DNA of 64,000 bases. Origin: Delphinapterus leucas (Eukaryota; Chordata; Mammalia; Artiodactyla; Monodontidae). The stretch covers positions 6,504,686-6,568,685 of the forward strand of contig NW_022097996.1 of assembly GCF_002288925.2 (NCBI RefSeq), in the 5' to 3' direction. A program made the position numbers and the translations under genes. Under the pieces are notes generated by a model that worked only from the letters and a program-made list of their open reading frames with translations, did no database searches and was not told where the DNA came from. This document shows positions 1 to 13,515 of this stretch, one piece after another. Numbering within the stretch: position 1 is the stretch's first letter; each line of letters begins with the position of its first letter.

Positions 1-2120
1 TTTTCCTCCCTGGGGGGAGGGGGAGGGGCAAGACTTATACATCCGGTAAATGTAAGAGAAAAACATGTAAGAGAAAAACAAATATATAAGAGAAAACTAA
101 CTCTCTGTTAGTATCTCAGGATTATTACCCGGCTACCAGTATCTTCCGTGATTAGCAAATATAAAAAGAGAAGACTGAGGACAAGTGTAACTTGAGTATA
201 TTTAAAGCACTGAAAGATGGGAAATTTTTCGTCTATAAGTGGCTCTTTGATTTTAATTTCCTAATTGTGACTTATGAACATTATGGCAGTTAAGTTTTTA
301 CATCTTTATATAATAAGATATGTATCTTTTTAGTGCTTTACTAAGAAATAAATAAAAGCACTTCAGAATGCTTAAGGTAATTAAAAATTATCAGGACAAA
401 TTGATGCCCACAGAAAGGCATTATTACTAAAAAACCCTAAAAAAATCCCCAAAATTTACATCATATAATAAACAGTCATCTCAGAATAGAACATGCAGAT
501 GTGTTTCAATTATATACAATGCTTTCTGGTTTCCCTCATTTTATTATAATTACCAATATTGTGTCTACAAATGTCACAATGCTCCATTAAATTGCTTTAA
601 ACGTCAATTAATTGAAAAACCCAGTCAAACCAGTTGTAAGTCAAAATCACCTCTCGTTTCAATTAATGTTAGTCCACTGACACCTCAAATATATAAACAT
701 ATATAAGCACCTTTGCTTTTATACAGAATCATACATCTTCTTTAATAAGGCATGCTAGTTTGATATCAGTGAATAGAATACGATTTTAGACATGTGCTAT
801 ATAATTTGCCAAGTGCTAACTCTTACCTGGTAAACTCATCTTCAGAGTCTGCTTCTTACCTCTTTCACTGTCACACTGTTTACATTTTTTAAATGGGATG
901 GTGATGCAAGGACAGCAAAAGGAGAAAAGGAAGGAAGGAAATTAGAAAGAAAAAGAAAAAGACATTTTTATATGGTGGTCTTCAAAATTAATCATTTCAT
1001 TTAATTATTTCTGATACCTTTTATTTTAAAGTTCATCCCTTCCTTCTTCTACACCTGCCCATAGGTTAGCTTCCTCATCTTTGAAAAGAAGGGGTGACAG
1101 AGAGGGTCTAAGATTTCGGAAAGGGATGTTCCAAACTGCTGACAAACCACAAGCCAAAGAAAAATGTACATACCAGTGTTTGTCATTGTAGAACATGAAA
1201 GTGTTTACCAAAATTGTAATTGTGTGCTTGTAGGGTATGTTCAATGTCTCAGTGCTAAGAAATCTTCCAGAGCAGATGCAACTTACTATCCAGTGAGGAA
1301 ACATCCATGGGCAGTCTGGCTTAATTCTCTTTTAAACTTGTTAAAGACAGATAAGGATTGATCCTGTAATTAAACACTTCCCAAAATGCTTTTAACTTCC
1401 CCAAATTATTTAGTTATTATTTTTGTTATGGGTTATTGATCCTTTTATAATTTTTTGGCTGTAATAGCAGAGGCAAGGTTGATCTTTCTGTTCTTTAGTG
1501 TACGTTAACGATGATCTCTCTACTATATCCAGGCAATGAATACGAATATGGGTTGATGACCTATTAAAGTGACAATAACTTCTGTAGGAGGATATAAAAA
1601 TCTACAGTCATCAGAAAACATATAAAGAAAATAAGATATGAATGGCTATTTTAAGGGAGAAGCTGAATAAAAGGCAGCAAAGACAAAGTTTTATCTGAGC
1701 TCAAAAGAGGAACACATACCGTTTGCCTGAGGGCATCAAGATGATTTTATAATGCAGGTGCCAGTTCATGGGGCCTCCAGGTTGGTCAGGAAGTGATCAG
1801 GTGAAGCAAAGCAGGCCCTTTCCAGTACAAAGAGCTGAAAAGGCAGGAGAGTGAAATGATTTATCCAGAAAACACCAAATGCCCTAAATCACAAAATCTT
1901 CAAATGCTGACACATCCTTCAAGTACTATGGCGAGGGCGGTCTTTTTTAAAATGCAAATTAAATACATGAGCATCCTGTATCAATCATTTAAAATAAAAG
2001 CCAATAAAACATAAACCTTTTCTAAGTTTCTGACTTCACCACCAAGCACGAGAAGTCATTAATGTCCATTTTAATGTGAACACGGTAAAATGAACGAGGG
2101 TCAGTAGACAATTCTAATAC
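1..2120. other. AT-rich gene-free sequence
   Basis: No exon or recognisable repeat. The short open frames at 1026-1361 on both strands carry no domain and are taken as chance. Confidence 0.6.
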
Positions 2121-2124
2121 GAAT

Positions 2125-2275
2125 CGTGCCATGCATTTGCTGAGTGACCGGAGGGAAGTTACTGGACTCTCTGGGTCTCACCTAAAGAATGGAGATGATG
2201 AAACCCGCTCCATCATTGTCCCATGGTTGTTGCGGGTATTAAAGAAGATGGAATTCAAAGGGAAATAAACACTTT
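2125..2275 (+). mobile_element. MIR SINE fragment
   Basis: 'gctgagtgaccggagggaag', 'actctctgggtctcacctaa' and 'aatggagatgatgaaacc' match the MIR core. Confidence 0.7.
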
Positions 2276-2838
2276 CAAAAATTTATTACTTGGTAACACA
2301 GTTATATGTGAATATATACTATGCAGCATGTTGAAAAGTGATGCTTGCATGCTTCAGTTTTCACACACACACACAGGTGTTTGCTCCTTTTCTTTTTTTT
2401 CTTTTTTTTGACTAGAGAGAGACAGCAACGTGTGTCTGGATGTGCTGTAGGAACAGGTCTTCCCACAGCACCACCAAGCCTCCAGCAACTTATCTTGCAT
2501 CAGAATGGAGCTCTGTCCTCCTTCCATGAGACCTCCGAAGGTCCATCACGAACATCTCCCCAGGTTCTGGACTGACCATTTTAGTCATGGTTGTGATGCT
2601 CTCTAGAACACTGACCATCAGGTCCCCAAACCACGCAGTGAGACTTCTCATCTAGATATCAAGAACCACATGTGTTTCCTATTCTTCTTTGCAGCCTTGA
2701 GAAAACAAAGGATTCATTTCATTTCAGCCATCAATGAATGATGAATTCAAGTGCAGGTTTGATGTGTGTTATGTGGCTTGAGAGGCACATGTGGAATGCT
2801 TGCTTACTCTGCATCACATTTTAAAAAATATTTTTTAG

Positions 2839-2972
2839 GGAATTCCCAGGCGTTCCAGTGGTTAGGACCCGGTGCTTTCACTGCCAGGAACTGGGTTCGA
2901 TCCCTGGTTGGAGAAATAAGATCCTGCATGCCATGTGCTGCAGCCAAATAAAATATATATATATATATATTT
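2839..2972 (+). mobile_element. Short tRNA-derived SINE
   Basis: Starts GGGAATTCCCAGGCGTTCCA and contains a B-box-like GGTTCGATCCCTGG. It ends GCAGCCAAATAAA followed by a (TA)n tail to 2972. This is the short cetartiodactyl SINE type also seen at 23242. Confidence 0.85.
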
Positions 2973-4424
2973 AAATCATCTTGTAATATAGTAGGCATGA
3001 AATTATTTGAATGATGTAAACTACTATCTAGTTGTATGTTATTACTATCTAACTTGCAGTATTCTTCAAAAAATAAAAAAAAAACTTTCTTTAAAGAATA
3101 AAAAGCAAAGTATAAAAATCCTATATCATAGGCTCGGTAATAAAAATAAAATCATCTAATCATGAGGGTAAATGTGCGCAGAATGGCTACATCCTACTCT
3201 TTATTAAACTAATGGCACAATGGTTTGCTATTAAACAATTGTTTCTTATCTGATTATGGATATTAACAAAGGGAATGTTCTAAATACTGTCTGTGACCGA
3301 CTTTATTTTGTATCCACGCTCTAATTATGTGAACTTTTGATGAAAAAAATCATTTAGATGCATGCATCCTAAGTTTCGCTCCTAAATCACTTGGTAACAG
3401 CGATGTTAACCTTCCTCCAAACAGCCATCTTTGCTAGTATCTCTAAACGACACGGTTGCAGGCAAGCTCTCCATCAGCTGTACAGCTGTCACACAGGATG
3501 ATGTGCAGTGTAATCTGTCCTGCCACATCTGCTTGGTCTCTCACATATTTAACTAAGCTTTCATCTCTGAAGTGCAAAGATAATTATTTCCAGAAGTCCC
3601 TGAAAAAAGCAGGACCATTGGAGGACACGGGCTTTAGAGATTTGCTTGACTTTCAGACAGGGAGCAAAAGTGAAAATCTCCAAAAAGAAGGATTGGTGAG
3701 ATTCTACAGGAAGTATGTGTTTTACTGTTCAAGTTTGATCTTAGAGAATGAGAAGTCTACTATCCGTCAGTAAATCCCACCAGGGCAGGAAGCATGCTGT
3801 TCCACAGTCATTCATTCCAGTGCGTTGGAGAGCTCCACGGTTATCCAGAGATGGAGTACAAAACCTGTCCTGCAGACGGAAGAGCCTCTCTCAGGGACAA
3901 GGTCCTGGCTTGGGCAGAGGGCTGCCCAGGGTCCCAAAAGAACAAGAAAAAGCAGGCTTTAATAAAGGAGCATTAATTTAAATATTTCTGTTAACAGGCT
4001 AAGATCTCATTATCATTCTGCTAAAACATATGTGATTATCCGATATCTTTTTTACTAAATGAACAAATAAAAATGGTTCTCGATTTGCTTAGAATTTTGC
4101 AAGTGTTGTTAATTTGGTTTCTATCATGTCATAACATTCAGAAATTGCCTATTCTTTTTCCTTTTCACCCATTCTTGACTTGGTTAGGACAAGATGAAAA
4201 AGTAATTACTCATGGGTTCTTTATTTGTGATAAATAACGAAAAAGTTATATCCTATTCAATTAAAACAGGAAAAAAATCATATATAGCAGGGATATACTT
4301 GATAGTTATCCTGTTAAAAAACATAACTTGTAAAAGTTAAAACCGTTCATTTTAAAGATGACATACTTATATCAATATTTCACCATGTTCATGATGTTAA
4401 CCATTACTTTGTGAAGATTACCAT

Positions 4425-4930
4425 TAAAATAATTAATTTGCTTAATATATAGTATGTGCCAAACACTGTGCTAAGAACTTTACTTGCATTATTTTTTATC
4501 TTTTTATACTTTTTATTACGGACATTTTCAATAATACACAAAAATAAAATGATGTAATGAGTTCCATGTACCTCATAACCCATTCTCCACAATTACAAAA
4601 TCATGGCCAATCTAGTTATTTCTATATCTCCACCCACGTCCTCACAAATGTACTATTTTGACGTAAACCATAACCTTCATGTGACCTCATCCGTAAATCC
4701 GAATGTCTAGAAGAGAAGGATTTTTTTAAGCAGCGTCATATTATATAACACTCAAAACAACCTTATGGAGCTGGTCGTATTAATACTCCCATTTCCCAGA
4801 TGAGAACCCTAAGGCTTAGAGAAGTGAAGTATGTTGTCCAAAGTACCCCGCTAGTGCGTAGCCTACTGGGGATTCAAATACAGCTCTGTCTGAAGCCAAA
4901 GTCAAAGATCCTGGACCTTACATTGGTTCT
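4425..4930 (-). mobile_element. MIR SINE split by an older-L1-like insert
   Basis: 4425-4494 ('atgtgccaaacactgtgcta') and 4740-4930 ('cccagatgagaaccctaagg', 'attcaaatacagctctgtct') are the two parts of one minus-strand MIR. The middle about 245 bp looks like another old retroelement fragment and contains 'atcatggccaatctagttat'. Confidence 0.65.
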
Positions 4931-5047
4931 CTGAAGGAAGACAATTTCACTCTCTAGAAATTCTTCTGACTTTTTTAACATCTCAATACTGACTGGGACT
5001 CCATGGTGACAACATCAAGGAAGTAAAAATTCTCCTAATCTCTTCAA

Positions 5048-5130
5048 GAACTGAGAATCTGACTCAAGATTCATGAATTGAGAATCTGACTCAAGAATTG
5101 AGATTCTCAAGAATTGAGAATCTGACTCAA
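5048..5130. repeat. Four-copy minisatellite, unit about 20 bp
   Basis: Copies of GAATTGAGAATCTGACTCAA lie at 5048-5067 (one change), 5075-5094, 5095-5110 (four bases shorter) and 5111-5130. Copies 1 and 2 are separated by a 7-bp spacer. Two copies are identical, which suggests recent local duplication. The array also creates a perfect hairpin at 5101-5123. Confidence 0.92.
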
Positions 5131-6339
5131 GATGACATGAATTTCTGAAAACCAAGATGGTCACAGAAATCATCACAGGCCTTTCTTTACTCTCTTAAGT
5201 TCATCAAAACTTGTGACCTCAATATACAGACTCCTGAGATTCTGGCTGTACAGTAAGAAAAACCTCTGGTCATTGGTACTCAGAAATGCTGAAGGTAAAG
5301 AGCCCTGACATATATCCAGGCAGGCCAGGCGGAAGACTTCCCAGGAGATGGATAAGTCCCAGACGTTAATACTTCACTGTAATTTAATGTTCCTCCACAG
5401 CATTGCACATGCTTTAGGTGGGGCAGGGTGGGGCCGGGGGGAGGTGAGACATAGGTACTGCTGGCTGGTGACACTTTTAGTTGTTGTTTGTTTTTAATGT
5501 TACCATTCTACACAGATCCTTATTCAAATAAAATATACCTTTGAAAATAATTTTCCCACCTAGATATTCTTCCCTGAGATGAGTCACTTATGTCACTCTA
5601 CTACTTGTAAAGCCAGCATGGAAGTATAATACTTTCATGTTCAGCTATATGAATAATAACAACTATTACATGACATAGAATTTCTCAGTTGAAACAGAGC
5701 TATATAATCACAGTGATTTCCATGCAAATTATCCTAGACATCATTCTGACCTAAAGAAACCTAGACTGCAATTTTTAGTTACCAGATCACATAGAAATAA
5801 TTGTCGCAGAGGCAGGCTCATGGAATAGTCAAGGATTCGGCAAAAAAGAGTAGTTTCCTTGGGTATGTGGTGATGGGATGTCTGAGGAGGCTGAACAGAG
5901 AGAAGAGAAAACGGAAAAGTCTTTGCTTGGGATTCCTGGAAACCAACTTAACGTCCTTGTCTGCGTTAAATAAGATTCCTTTCATTTCAGCACGTTTGGA
6001 CCTTGACACAAACAAGTCAAAACTACACCATAATTTTTCACTTTCCATTTAGTTCATTAGCCTACTTCATTGTAGGATTTGATTCCATAAACAAGCACGA
6101 TTTGCATACATGGCGAACGCAAATAGGAACAAGTCATAGACCCGCCATTACAATCTGGTAGAGAGATAAGTACGGCGATGACTATGATATATTGTAGTAT
6201 AAGATGTCTCAGCTATGAGAGGAAAGAAATTATAAGTAGAGTGTTTTGGGGTTGGAGATGAGGGTCCAAGGAAGGACTGATACTATTCAACTGAGATGGA
6301 ATAAAACAAGTCATGACATTTGGGCAGTGGGCCTTAGGA

Positions 6340-6490
6340 CAGCCCGTCCCGGCTTGTTTCACCCCTACTGTTGCTCTGTCTCAGATGAAGGGTCACTTTC
6401 TCTGGGAAACCTTCCCTGACTCTTTCTGAATTCTCTTTCTTTCTTAAGTCATTTTTCTACACTATCAACATTTCATTGCACTACAGCATT
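6340..6490 (+). mobile_element. L2 fragment
   Basis: 'gaaaccttccctgactcttt' followed by 'attgcactacagcatttta' fits the L2 body. Confidence 0.55.
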
Positions 6491-7744
6491 TTATTATACT
6501 ACCAACGTAATGTGAAGAAGGAGGATGAAGCCAACCTTGACCTCAACATGCCACCCATGGCCCAAGACCCAAGCATATGAACAAATCCCATAAACCATCA
6601 GGGTCTATGCAGGAAAAACAGGTGACTTTCTCCTAAAGTTTCTCTATTGAGCTCTCCTCTTCACCCAAGGCATCAATCCAGGTACAAAGAGGAAGTCGAG
6701 AGCATAACCACCTGATCAGTGAGTTGAGGCTGGCCTGAATGTCTTCTAGAAGGGACCAAGGTGGTGTCATTGATCACTTTACTTAAAGTTAGGCACCAAT
6801 TTCCATACCACCTTTTCTAAATGGATTTTTCCCAAGGCAGGGATAACTTCCCACAGTGTGTACGTTGTAAGTCAATCATCCCTGTAGGATACCTTTCAAG
6901 AAAAAGTCATCTCATTCGGAGAGACCTTCCCCCCCAACTGACGGCTGCATAATCTACTGGTGGTGTTTCTTCAAACCCTTGAAGGACACCTGTGATCACC
7001 CTGATGATGCAACTTACCATATTGGGAGGAGAGAAGCAAGTTAATGCCTGGCTTTTGTACAATAAGTATAAAAGTATTGTCCCCAGTAGTGCATGTGTTG
7101 CCCCCGGAAAGAAAATGTTGTTTGCAATGGTCAGAGCTCTCCAAGTGGAACCCAGACAGGTCACATAGCACAGGGTGACAGTCCTCCAAGGCAGCCCCAA
7201 CACATGAAGGGTCGCAATTTTAGATAAAGTGACAGGGAAAGACTGAGAAGTTAGAATAAGGCCTGAACAATGTAAGACCGGAAGAAACTTTTTGAATATC
7301 TGGAGTTGTATCATTCTCTTATTCATGTAGAAACAGAGTGAATAAAAGATTGCTAAAAAATACTTGACTGAAAACTAGGAAACCGGGTTAGAGAGCCAGC
7401 ATTGCTCCTGACCATTTGTGTAAACTAGGGTCCAGTCAACTGGAATTTCCTGTTCTCAACATGATCTACAGAATGAAGGGGATAGACGAGGTACGTGTGA
7501 AGACCTTCCTGCCTTCCATGATGATGTACACCTGCAGAAGTTTGTGGCACATATGAGTAAATCTTCAGATCCTCAGCATCAATAACGTCTGTACCTGAGA
7601 ATCTGGACCCTTCAAGATGACCCCCTTGGCTAAAATGGCTGGTTCCCATCACCATCACCTCATCAAAAGCTGTCAACCCACACTGATTTATTATTTCTCA
7701 TAGTAATCTTTTCAATCTGAAAGGACATTTTTTATTGTTTATTT

Positions 7745-7860
7745 CCCTCAGTAGAACATAGGCTTCATGAGGGCAGGGATTTTGAGTCTTTTTCGCTTCC
7801 ATATTCCTAGCAAATAAAATAGTGCCTAACAGATAGATATGTGCTGCATGTTATAGTTTA
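7745..7860 (+). mobile_element. L2 3' end
   Basis: 'ataggcttcatgagggcagg' and 'aatagtgcctaacagataga' fit the L2 terminus. Confidence 0.72.
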
Positions 7861-8343
7861 ATTATGAAAATACTTGAGTTGTCAGATTTCCTACTGAGAT
7901 GCATGCTTACCTACTTAGAATCCGTTTTCAAGTCAAATGGATCCCAAGAGTATTCCCTACTTATAATTTAAATATCATCCATTTCCTGAATTAGAGACAT
8001 TTTGCTAAAGATAATGTTATTTTTAATCATATTTCTAACTAAAAGAAAACACATAAAGTCATTTGACTGTATTGCTTTCATTGCTTCAAACAAATACACT
8101 AATTTTTAAATTTGCTAATACTTTAAAAAAATTATCTGTTTCAGTAAGGTGACTTGAGGAGGAAAACCAGGTTGGATCTCCTAGATAATCTAATGAAATA
8201 ATATATTAGTTCTTGGGATGACTGAGCTATTGAACAAGGAATTTATTTTAACTATCTACTTGTATTCACATTTTCCCCCTCAGAAAAACATCAGCTTGTT
8301 GATTTTGAGAATTAACCCAAATTAACGAATGAACAGATGTCTT

Positions 8344-8710
8344 CTTTTTATATAAATTTATTTATTTATTTATATTTTATTTTTGGCTGTGTTGGGTCTT
8401 CGTTGCTGTGTGCGGGCTTTCTCTAGTTGTGGCGAGCGGGGGCTACTCTTCGTTGCGGTGCTCGGGCTTCTCATTGCGGTGGCTTCTCTTGTTGCGGAGC
8501 ACGGGCTCCAGGTGCGCGGCTTCAGTAGTTATGGCACATGGGCTCAGTAGTTGTGACTCACAGGCTCAGGAGCACAGGATCAGTAGTTGTGGCCCACGGG
8601 CTTAGTTGCTCCACAGCATGTGGGATCTTCCAGGACCAGGGCTCGAACCCATGTCCCCTGAATTGGCAGGAGGATTCTTAACCACTGTACCATCAGGGAA
8701 GTCCTGAATT
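8344..8710 (-). mobile_element. CHR-type tRNA-derived SINE, long form
   Basis: Read on the minus strand it has the A/B-box tRNA head (acgggttcgagccc-like), the repeated 'cacaactactgagcc' body and an A-rich (AAAT)n tail. The copy is flanked by a 12-bp direct repeat, AACAGATGTCTT, at 8332-8343 and 8711-8722, which fixes its ends. It is diverged from the young copies near 51 kb, so it is an older subfamily. Confidence 0.9.
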
Positions 8711-8884
8711 AACAGATGTCTTATTTGTTAATTGTGATAACAACATTTATCATTTTTTGATATCTCACAGCTGTTCAATATGTCAAATGGAATAGATTTT
8801 TTTCAATTTTCCATAACATGACCAACAAAACAAAATAGAGGTATACAAACAAAAATAAAACTTTGGACAGGCCGTATAATGTGT

Positions 8885-9117
8885 GGTCAAGAACATAAAT
8901 TCTGGAATTGTATAATTTGGATTCAGTTCTGACACTAACTCATGATCTTAGAAAAGTTATTTAACCACTAGGAGCTTCACTTTCTCCATATGTAAAAACT
9001 GGGTTAATAGTAGTATTAACCAGTTGGGAAAGCCGAAGGAGATAACATTTGCAAAGCATTTATCACAGTATCTGGCAAACAGTAAATTCTCACTAAACCT
9101 TTGCTATCATTACCATT
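8885..9117 (+). mobile_element. MIR SINE
   Basis: Shows the MIR order: 'ggattcagttctgacactaa', 'aagttatttaaccactagga', 'gtaaaaactgggttaata' and 'cagtatctggcaaacagtaa'. Confidence 0.82.
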
Positions 9118-9468
9118 TTAAACTTCAGTTGGCTAAACATCTTAATCAAAATCTCTTCTGGCCAGTGTAAGTCTTTAATAAATATTCCACATGTGTTTAC
9201 CAAGAATCAACTAAGTTAGCGATATCACAGTCATAAATATTCATAATGTTGCTGATACACCCTATTTTATCCCAGTTCCCCGGAAACAGAGGCCCAGGCC
9301 AAAGCAGATGTACTGATGTTTGTTGAGGACTGCAATCCAGAAAGGCAGGCGTGGAGGAGATCAAATACAAGCAATGCTGGACAGAGCTTCACCATGAGCT
9401 AGTCACCCATTTTCACAAGGTATCTCCAGTGGGCATTTACAAAGCTACTGAGCCTCTACTCAGTCTTT

Positions 9469-9568
9469 CTTTTAAAATTTATTTTATTGAAGTGTAATTG
9501 ATTTACAGTGTTGTTTTAATTTCTGCTGTACAGCAAAGTAATTCATTTATACATATATATAGAATTCT

Positions 9569-9600
<32 letters not shown>

Positions 9601-9826
9601 TCTTTTTCATATTCTTTTCCATTATGGTTTATCACAGGATGTTAAGTATCATTCCCTGTGTTATACAGTAGGACCTTGTTGTTTATCCATCCTATATATA
9701 CTAGTTTGCATCTGCTAATCGCGAACTCCCAATCCATCTCTTCCCCACTGCCCTCCCCCTTGGCCACCGCAAGTCTGTTCTCTATGTCTGTGAGTCTGTT
9801 TCTGTTTCGTAGATAAGTTCACTTGT
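9469..9826 (-). mobile_element. L1 3' end fragment
   Basis: Reverse complement of the artiodactyl L1 3' end (CTGTACAGCAGAAAT-type block, CAACAAGGTCCTACTGTAT block), with an internal (TA)n expansion near 9571-9592. A 13-bp duplication, CTAC(T/A)CAGTCTTT, lies at 9456-9468 and 9827-9839. Confidence 0.9.
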
Positions 9827-10741
9827 CTACACAGTCTTTTTATGATGGAGGAAGAGAGTAGCATTTATCCACTAACCTTCCCATGGTTCAAAATTTGCCC
9901 AAGGTCATTGACACTTATGTGTAACACATGCATGGGCTCCCAGTGATGCACTGTTGTCTTGCTTCTCAGTAACAGGGAAGCCACAGGGATAGAGCAAGAA
10001 GAACCGAGGAAGGAGGGCAAGCTGATGCTTTAGGGGCACATCCGTGAACCACACGGGGAAGCAGGGAGCAGCTGCCACTGTAGGCCTATTGGCTTGAAAA
10101 GCAGGAACACCTCCTGTCAGAGTCGTGCACAAGCTGACTCGGATACACAAACTAGCTAAGGCAGCTCAGAGTTAAGGAGCTAGGGCTGAACATTCCTAAA
10201 AGAATCAAATCATGTCTCTTCCCCTTCTAAATTATCTGGGCCTGGGGTATATCAACTTTCTCTGAATATCTAAAGCACACACCCGTGGACTCTATATGAG
10301 CATCTCCATTAGGCTCCAAAAACAGCTGCTACTGTAATTAAGCTTCAGTCTTTTCAAATGCCACTTCATTCTCTGGCATGTGAATGAGCAAAATAACAAA
10401 AAGTCAAACACAAACCAAAACCAAATTAGCTGAAACCTTCTATAGCCGCGCAGCTAGAAAATATGTTATGTGTGAAGAACAAAAACCATGTCAATTATTG
10501 TTTTCAAGAGTGATGCTAAAAATTGTTCCTATTAAATCAAGTGTAGAGAAAAGTATATTTAAGCCTTCCATACAAGTTAATATTTGACACATATTTTACT
10601 GAGATACTATGAGCCCAAGATATAAACCAGAACTATTTGGGGGTGTATCATATAACTGAAGAATATCTACTTTACCACAAAGAAAATGTAAAATCATGGG
10701 AAAATTTTGAGGTGTATTCTGGTTAAATATGAATGGAAGGA

Positions 10742-10895
10742 TGGGGGAGGGATGGAGTGGGAGTTTGGGGCTAGCAGATGTAAGTTACCATATATAGAAT
10801 GGGCCAATAACAAGGTCCTACTGTGAAGCACAGGGAACTATATTCAGTATCCTATGATACACCATAATGGAAAAGACTATAAAAAAAGAATGTAC

Positions 10896-10948
<53 letters not shown>

Positions 10949-11038
10949 ACTGAATCATTTTGCTGTACAGTAGAAATTAACACAACATTGTAAATCAACT
11001 ATACTTCAATAAAAATAAATAAATAAAAAATTTTAAAA
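10742..11038 (+). mobile_element. L1 3' end fragment with a (TG)n(TA)n insert
   Basis: Contains the 'acaaggtcctactgtgaag' and 'gctgtacagtagaaattaac' blocks and ends ACTTCAATAAAAATAAATAAA. A 14-bp duplication, T(A/G)TGAATGGAAGGA... type, lies at 10728-10741 and 11039-11052. A dinucleotide tract at about 10898-10948 interrupts it. Confidence 0.9.
10898..10948. repeat. (TG)n(TA)n microsatellite within L1
   Basis: About 30 bp of TG followed by about 20 bp of TA alternation. Confidence 0.95.
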
Positions 11039-11750
11039 TGTGAATGGAAGGAGAAGTTGGAGGGTGAAAAACATGAAGATTTTTAAAAGACGATGCTTAG
11101 CCCAGAGGGATTCTGCTTTACTCTGTTAGATCAGCTTCAACCAAAGGTAGATAAGTTGCCACTCTATCGAGGTAAGTTTGATCATAAAATGGACAAAAAT
11201 AACATCAGTTTTAGGAATTATAAAGAATTAAAGGGAAAGTGGTAGACTAGATAATTTAGAGTAGTTCTCTGCTATGTATTAGGAAAGCTGGGCCAAACAT
11301 ATAAAACATCTGCTTTAAGGCATGGGAGAGCTAACATGTTAGTGAAAAGTTACTGCTTCAGGATCTTGAGGTATGAAAGGGAACCAGAAAAGTGAGCACA
11401 GCTCTGTGACCACTTTTCATCTTTTTTTTCTTAATTTGAAAGAGGAAGAATGAGAGAGTGAGAGGTGCTTTTGACAGAACAGAGACAGTCCAGAGCCTGC
11501 CAACGGGAGTTCCCAGTTGAATCCCATCCCTTTTGGTTGGAAGGACCACACCTTCAGGTGATAAGGGTGAAGAATAAGATGAGAGTGAGGTGTGGGGTGT
11601 GGCACTTGCTGGATCTACAGCTCAGCTTAAAATCATCTCAATACATGAAATTGGATTAACATGATCCCCACCTCACAAGTGCTCCCGGATGCCTGTTGGA
11701 GGGAAAAGGAAATCCTCTCTGGCAATTACAACATTATCTTCTTTTCCAGA

Positions 11751-11877
11751 GTCTTTTTTTTTGTTGTTTTTTTGGCTGCACCTCAAGGCATGTGGAACTT
11801 CCCTAACCAGGGACCAAACCTGCTCCCCTGGAGTGGAAGCGCAGAATCTTAACCACTAGGTCACCAGGGAAGTCTCA
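11751..11877 (-). mobile_element. Short tRNA-derived SINE (about 130 bp)
   Basis: In minus orientation it has the 'gacttccctggtgacctagtgg' type head, a B-box region and 'gcagcc' followed by an A-rich tail (T-run at 11754-11771). An 8-bp direct repeat, TTTCCAGA, lies at 11743-11750 and 11878-11885. Confidence 0.85.
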
Positions 11878-12889
11878 TTTCCAGAATATTTTAAAAGCAA
11901 TCTATAAACATTATGGGCAGGGGTTATGCAGGGAGCAGGCACAGAAAAGTGACACTACTGAGAAATAACAAAAATAAACAATAGAAACAGTCCCACAGGA
12001 ACTCCAAATTTGGAGTTAAGCTTATTCTGTTCAAGGACATAAAAGATTAAGACTTCGAATTTTAGCAGAAAACTAAAATCAATTTTTTAAGATAGAAGTT
12101 CCAAAACAGCAACAGCAAAACAATTACCAAAGTTAAAATTTCAGTGAGCAGGTTTTATAAACAGTAAACTAAAGATATTGAAGAGAGAATTTGTGAACTG
12201 AGATGTAGGTCAGAAGAAAATTTTCAGAATGAAGCATGGAGAAACTAAAGAATGAAAAATGAAAAAGAAAATAAGAATTATAAAGGGATATAGTATAAAA
12301 GTTTAACATAAATGTAGTGGAAGTCCCCAAATAAGAACAGAACGAGAATGGAACAGCAGTTATGTATAAAGAGAAAATGACTGAGAATGTTTCCAAACTA
12401 ATGGAGTAAATCAAGCCCATATTCAAGATGCCATCAAAGTTCAAGTAGAAAAAGCTGAAAAGAAATCAGTATCTGTTCACAGCATGATAAAACTGATGTT
12501 GAGAACCAATCCTAAGAGAAATCTTAAAAGCAATTAAAAGAAAAAGGAAGCAACAATTAGACTGACATCTGACAACTGCCTTCTCAACAGAAGCAATATA
12601 AGCAAAAACAAAAAAGCAGACAAAAATCCAGAAAGCTATAAAGTATTTAGATAAAATTAGTTTAAATTAAAATTATATGCATGGCAAAAATACCTTCCAA
12701 AACTAAAGATGAAATTAGGACATTTTTCAGAAAACAAAAACTGAGAAAATTTATCTTCAGCAGACTTACATTTAAAATCTTTTTCAGGCTGAATACAATT
12801 TACCTCTGAGGGAAACTCAGAAATTCAAGAAGAAATAAAGACTACAACCCAATAAATATGAGGATAAATCTAAATGAATTTAGCACCTG

Positions 12890-13362
12890 ATACTCAGCCA
12901 TAAGAAAGAACGAAATAATGCCACTTGCAGCAACATGGATGGACCTAGCAATTGTCATACTGAGTAAAATAAGTCAGACAGAGAAAGACAAATATCATAT
13001 GATATCATTTATATGTGGAATCTAAAAAAATGGTACAAATGAACTTATTTACAAAACAGAAATAGAGTCACAGATGTAGAAAACAAACTTATGGTTACTA
13101 AGGGGGAAAGCGGGGAGGGGGGAGAGACAAATTGGGAGACTGGGATTGATAAATACACACTACTATGTATAAAATAGATAACTAATAAGGACCTGCTGTA
13201 TTGCACAGGGAACCCTTCTCAATACTCAATGACCTACATGGGAAAAGAATCTAAAAAAGAGTAGATAGATGTATATGTATAACTGATACACTTTGCTGTA
13301 CAGCAGAAACTAACACAACATTGTAAATCAACTAGACTCCAATAAACATTAAAAAAAAAAAG
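12890..13362 (+). mobile_element. L1 3' end fragment
   Basis: Covers the very end of L1 ORF2 ('ggatggacctagcaattgtc', 'gtaaaataagtcagacagag') and the 3' UTR, finishing ACTCCAATAAACATT-A(11). Reading frames are broken. 5' truncated, as is usual for L1. Confidence 0.9.
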
Positions 13363-13515
13363 ACAAGAGAAAAAACAAAGACTTCTGTGGTGAATGTCTT
13401 TATGCTGTTGCTCTCCAAGAACTAAAAGCTAGAAGCATGTATCAGTCTCCATTGTACGTCTAAGCTGGCACACGTGATCATGAGTTCTGCTCTCTCACTT
13501 GAGTACACTGCTAAT

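Larger units (their letters stand above)
5140..8340. other. Gene-free sequence with L2 traces
   Basis: Apart from the L2 pieces at 6340 and 7745, the sequence is unique. The 139-codon minus-strand frame at 6907-7326 has no family resemblance that I can see and no supporting splice or promoter signals. Confidence 0.55.

Noticed and set aside
8408..8605. 65-codon plus-strand frame
   Set aside because: It lies wholly inside the SINE at 8344-8710.
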